Assembly (NCBI GenBank): GCA_030725885.1
Contig: JANRET010000024.1
Coordinates: 4,336 to 10,216, forward strand
Length of the DNA stretch: 5,881 nucleotides
From: Microbacteriaceae bacterium
GTDB lineage: Bacteria > Actinomycetota > Actinomycetes > Actinomycetales > Microbacteriaceae
Reading direction: 5' to 3'
Part shown: positions 5,872-5,881 of the stretch, in pieces
How positions within the stretch are numbered: position 1 is the first letter of the stretch
How the letters are laid out: the number at the start of each line of letters is the position of its first letter
Program-made: the position numbers and the translations under genes
Notes under the pieces: generated by a model
The model's database searches: none
Seen by the model: the letters and a program-made list of their open reading frames with translations, nothing else
Told to the model about the DNA's origin: nothing

Positions 5872-5881
5872 CGTTCCATTA

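Overview
The window looks like chromosomal DNA from a moderately GC-rich actinobacterium, perhaps of the Microbacteriaceae type. That placement is an inference from the protein sequences, the G/C-biased third codon positions and the GTG/TTG starts; no taxonomic marker is present. No mobile elements, RNA genes or CRISPR arrays were seen. Four main genes fill the window, plus one very short coding segment that is the most unusual thing here.

Positions 22-3622 (minus strand) hold a class I ribonucleotide reductase operon, nrdA (catalytic alpha subunit) followed by nrdB (radical-generating beta subunit). Together they make deoxyribonucleotides for DNA synthesis. Two points stand out. First, the beta subunit has Phe108 where the radical tyrosine of ordinary class Ia R2 proteins sits, and Glu70 where those proteins have the Asp metal ligand. 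This is the signature of subclass Ic (Chlamydia-type, Mn/Fe, tyrosyl-radical-free). Second, the nrdA reading frame is closed by TAA at 1160-1162, just after the flexible Gly/Ala linker. The same frame then continues at once with ATG and 26 more codons, ending CDSCQ-stop (1076-1159). That ending is the CxxC redox tail which normally finishes the alpha subunit. So the reductant-relay tail is separated from the enzyme by one in-frame stop codon: a nonsense mutation or base error, readthrough, or a separately initiated 27-residue peptide.

Positions 3623-3882 are a divergent regulatory region. It holds a ribosome binding site and likely promoter for nrdA, two NrdR-box-like palindromes 32 bp apart that bracket this promoter, and a cluster of DnaA-box-like sites including one exact TTATCCACA. 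This suggests dual control of nucleotide synthesis by nucleotide status (NrdR) and by replication initiation (DnaA).

Positions 3883-5055 (plus strand) encode a 12-helix major facilitator superfamily permease, possibly from a leaderless mRNA. Positions 5092-5871 (minus strand) encode an alpha/beta-fold hydrolase with an intact Ser-Asp-His triad; its true start may lie beyond the window. These two genes converge on a short gap containing a perfect GC-rich hairpin. Neither has an evident functional link to the reductase operon.
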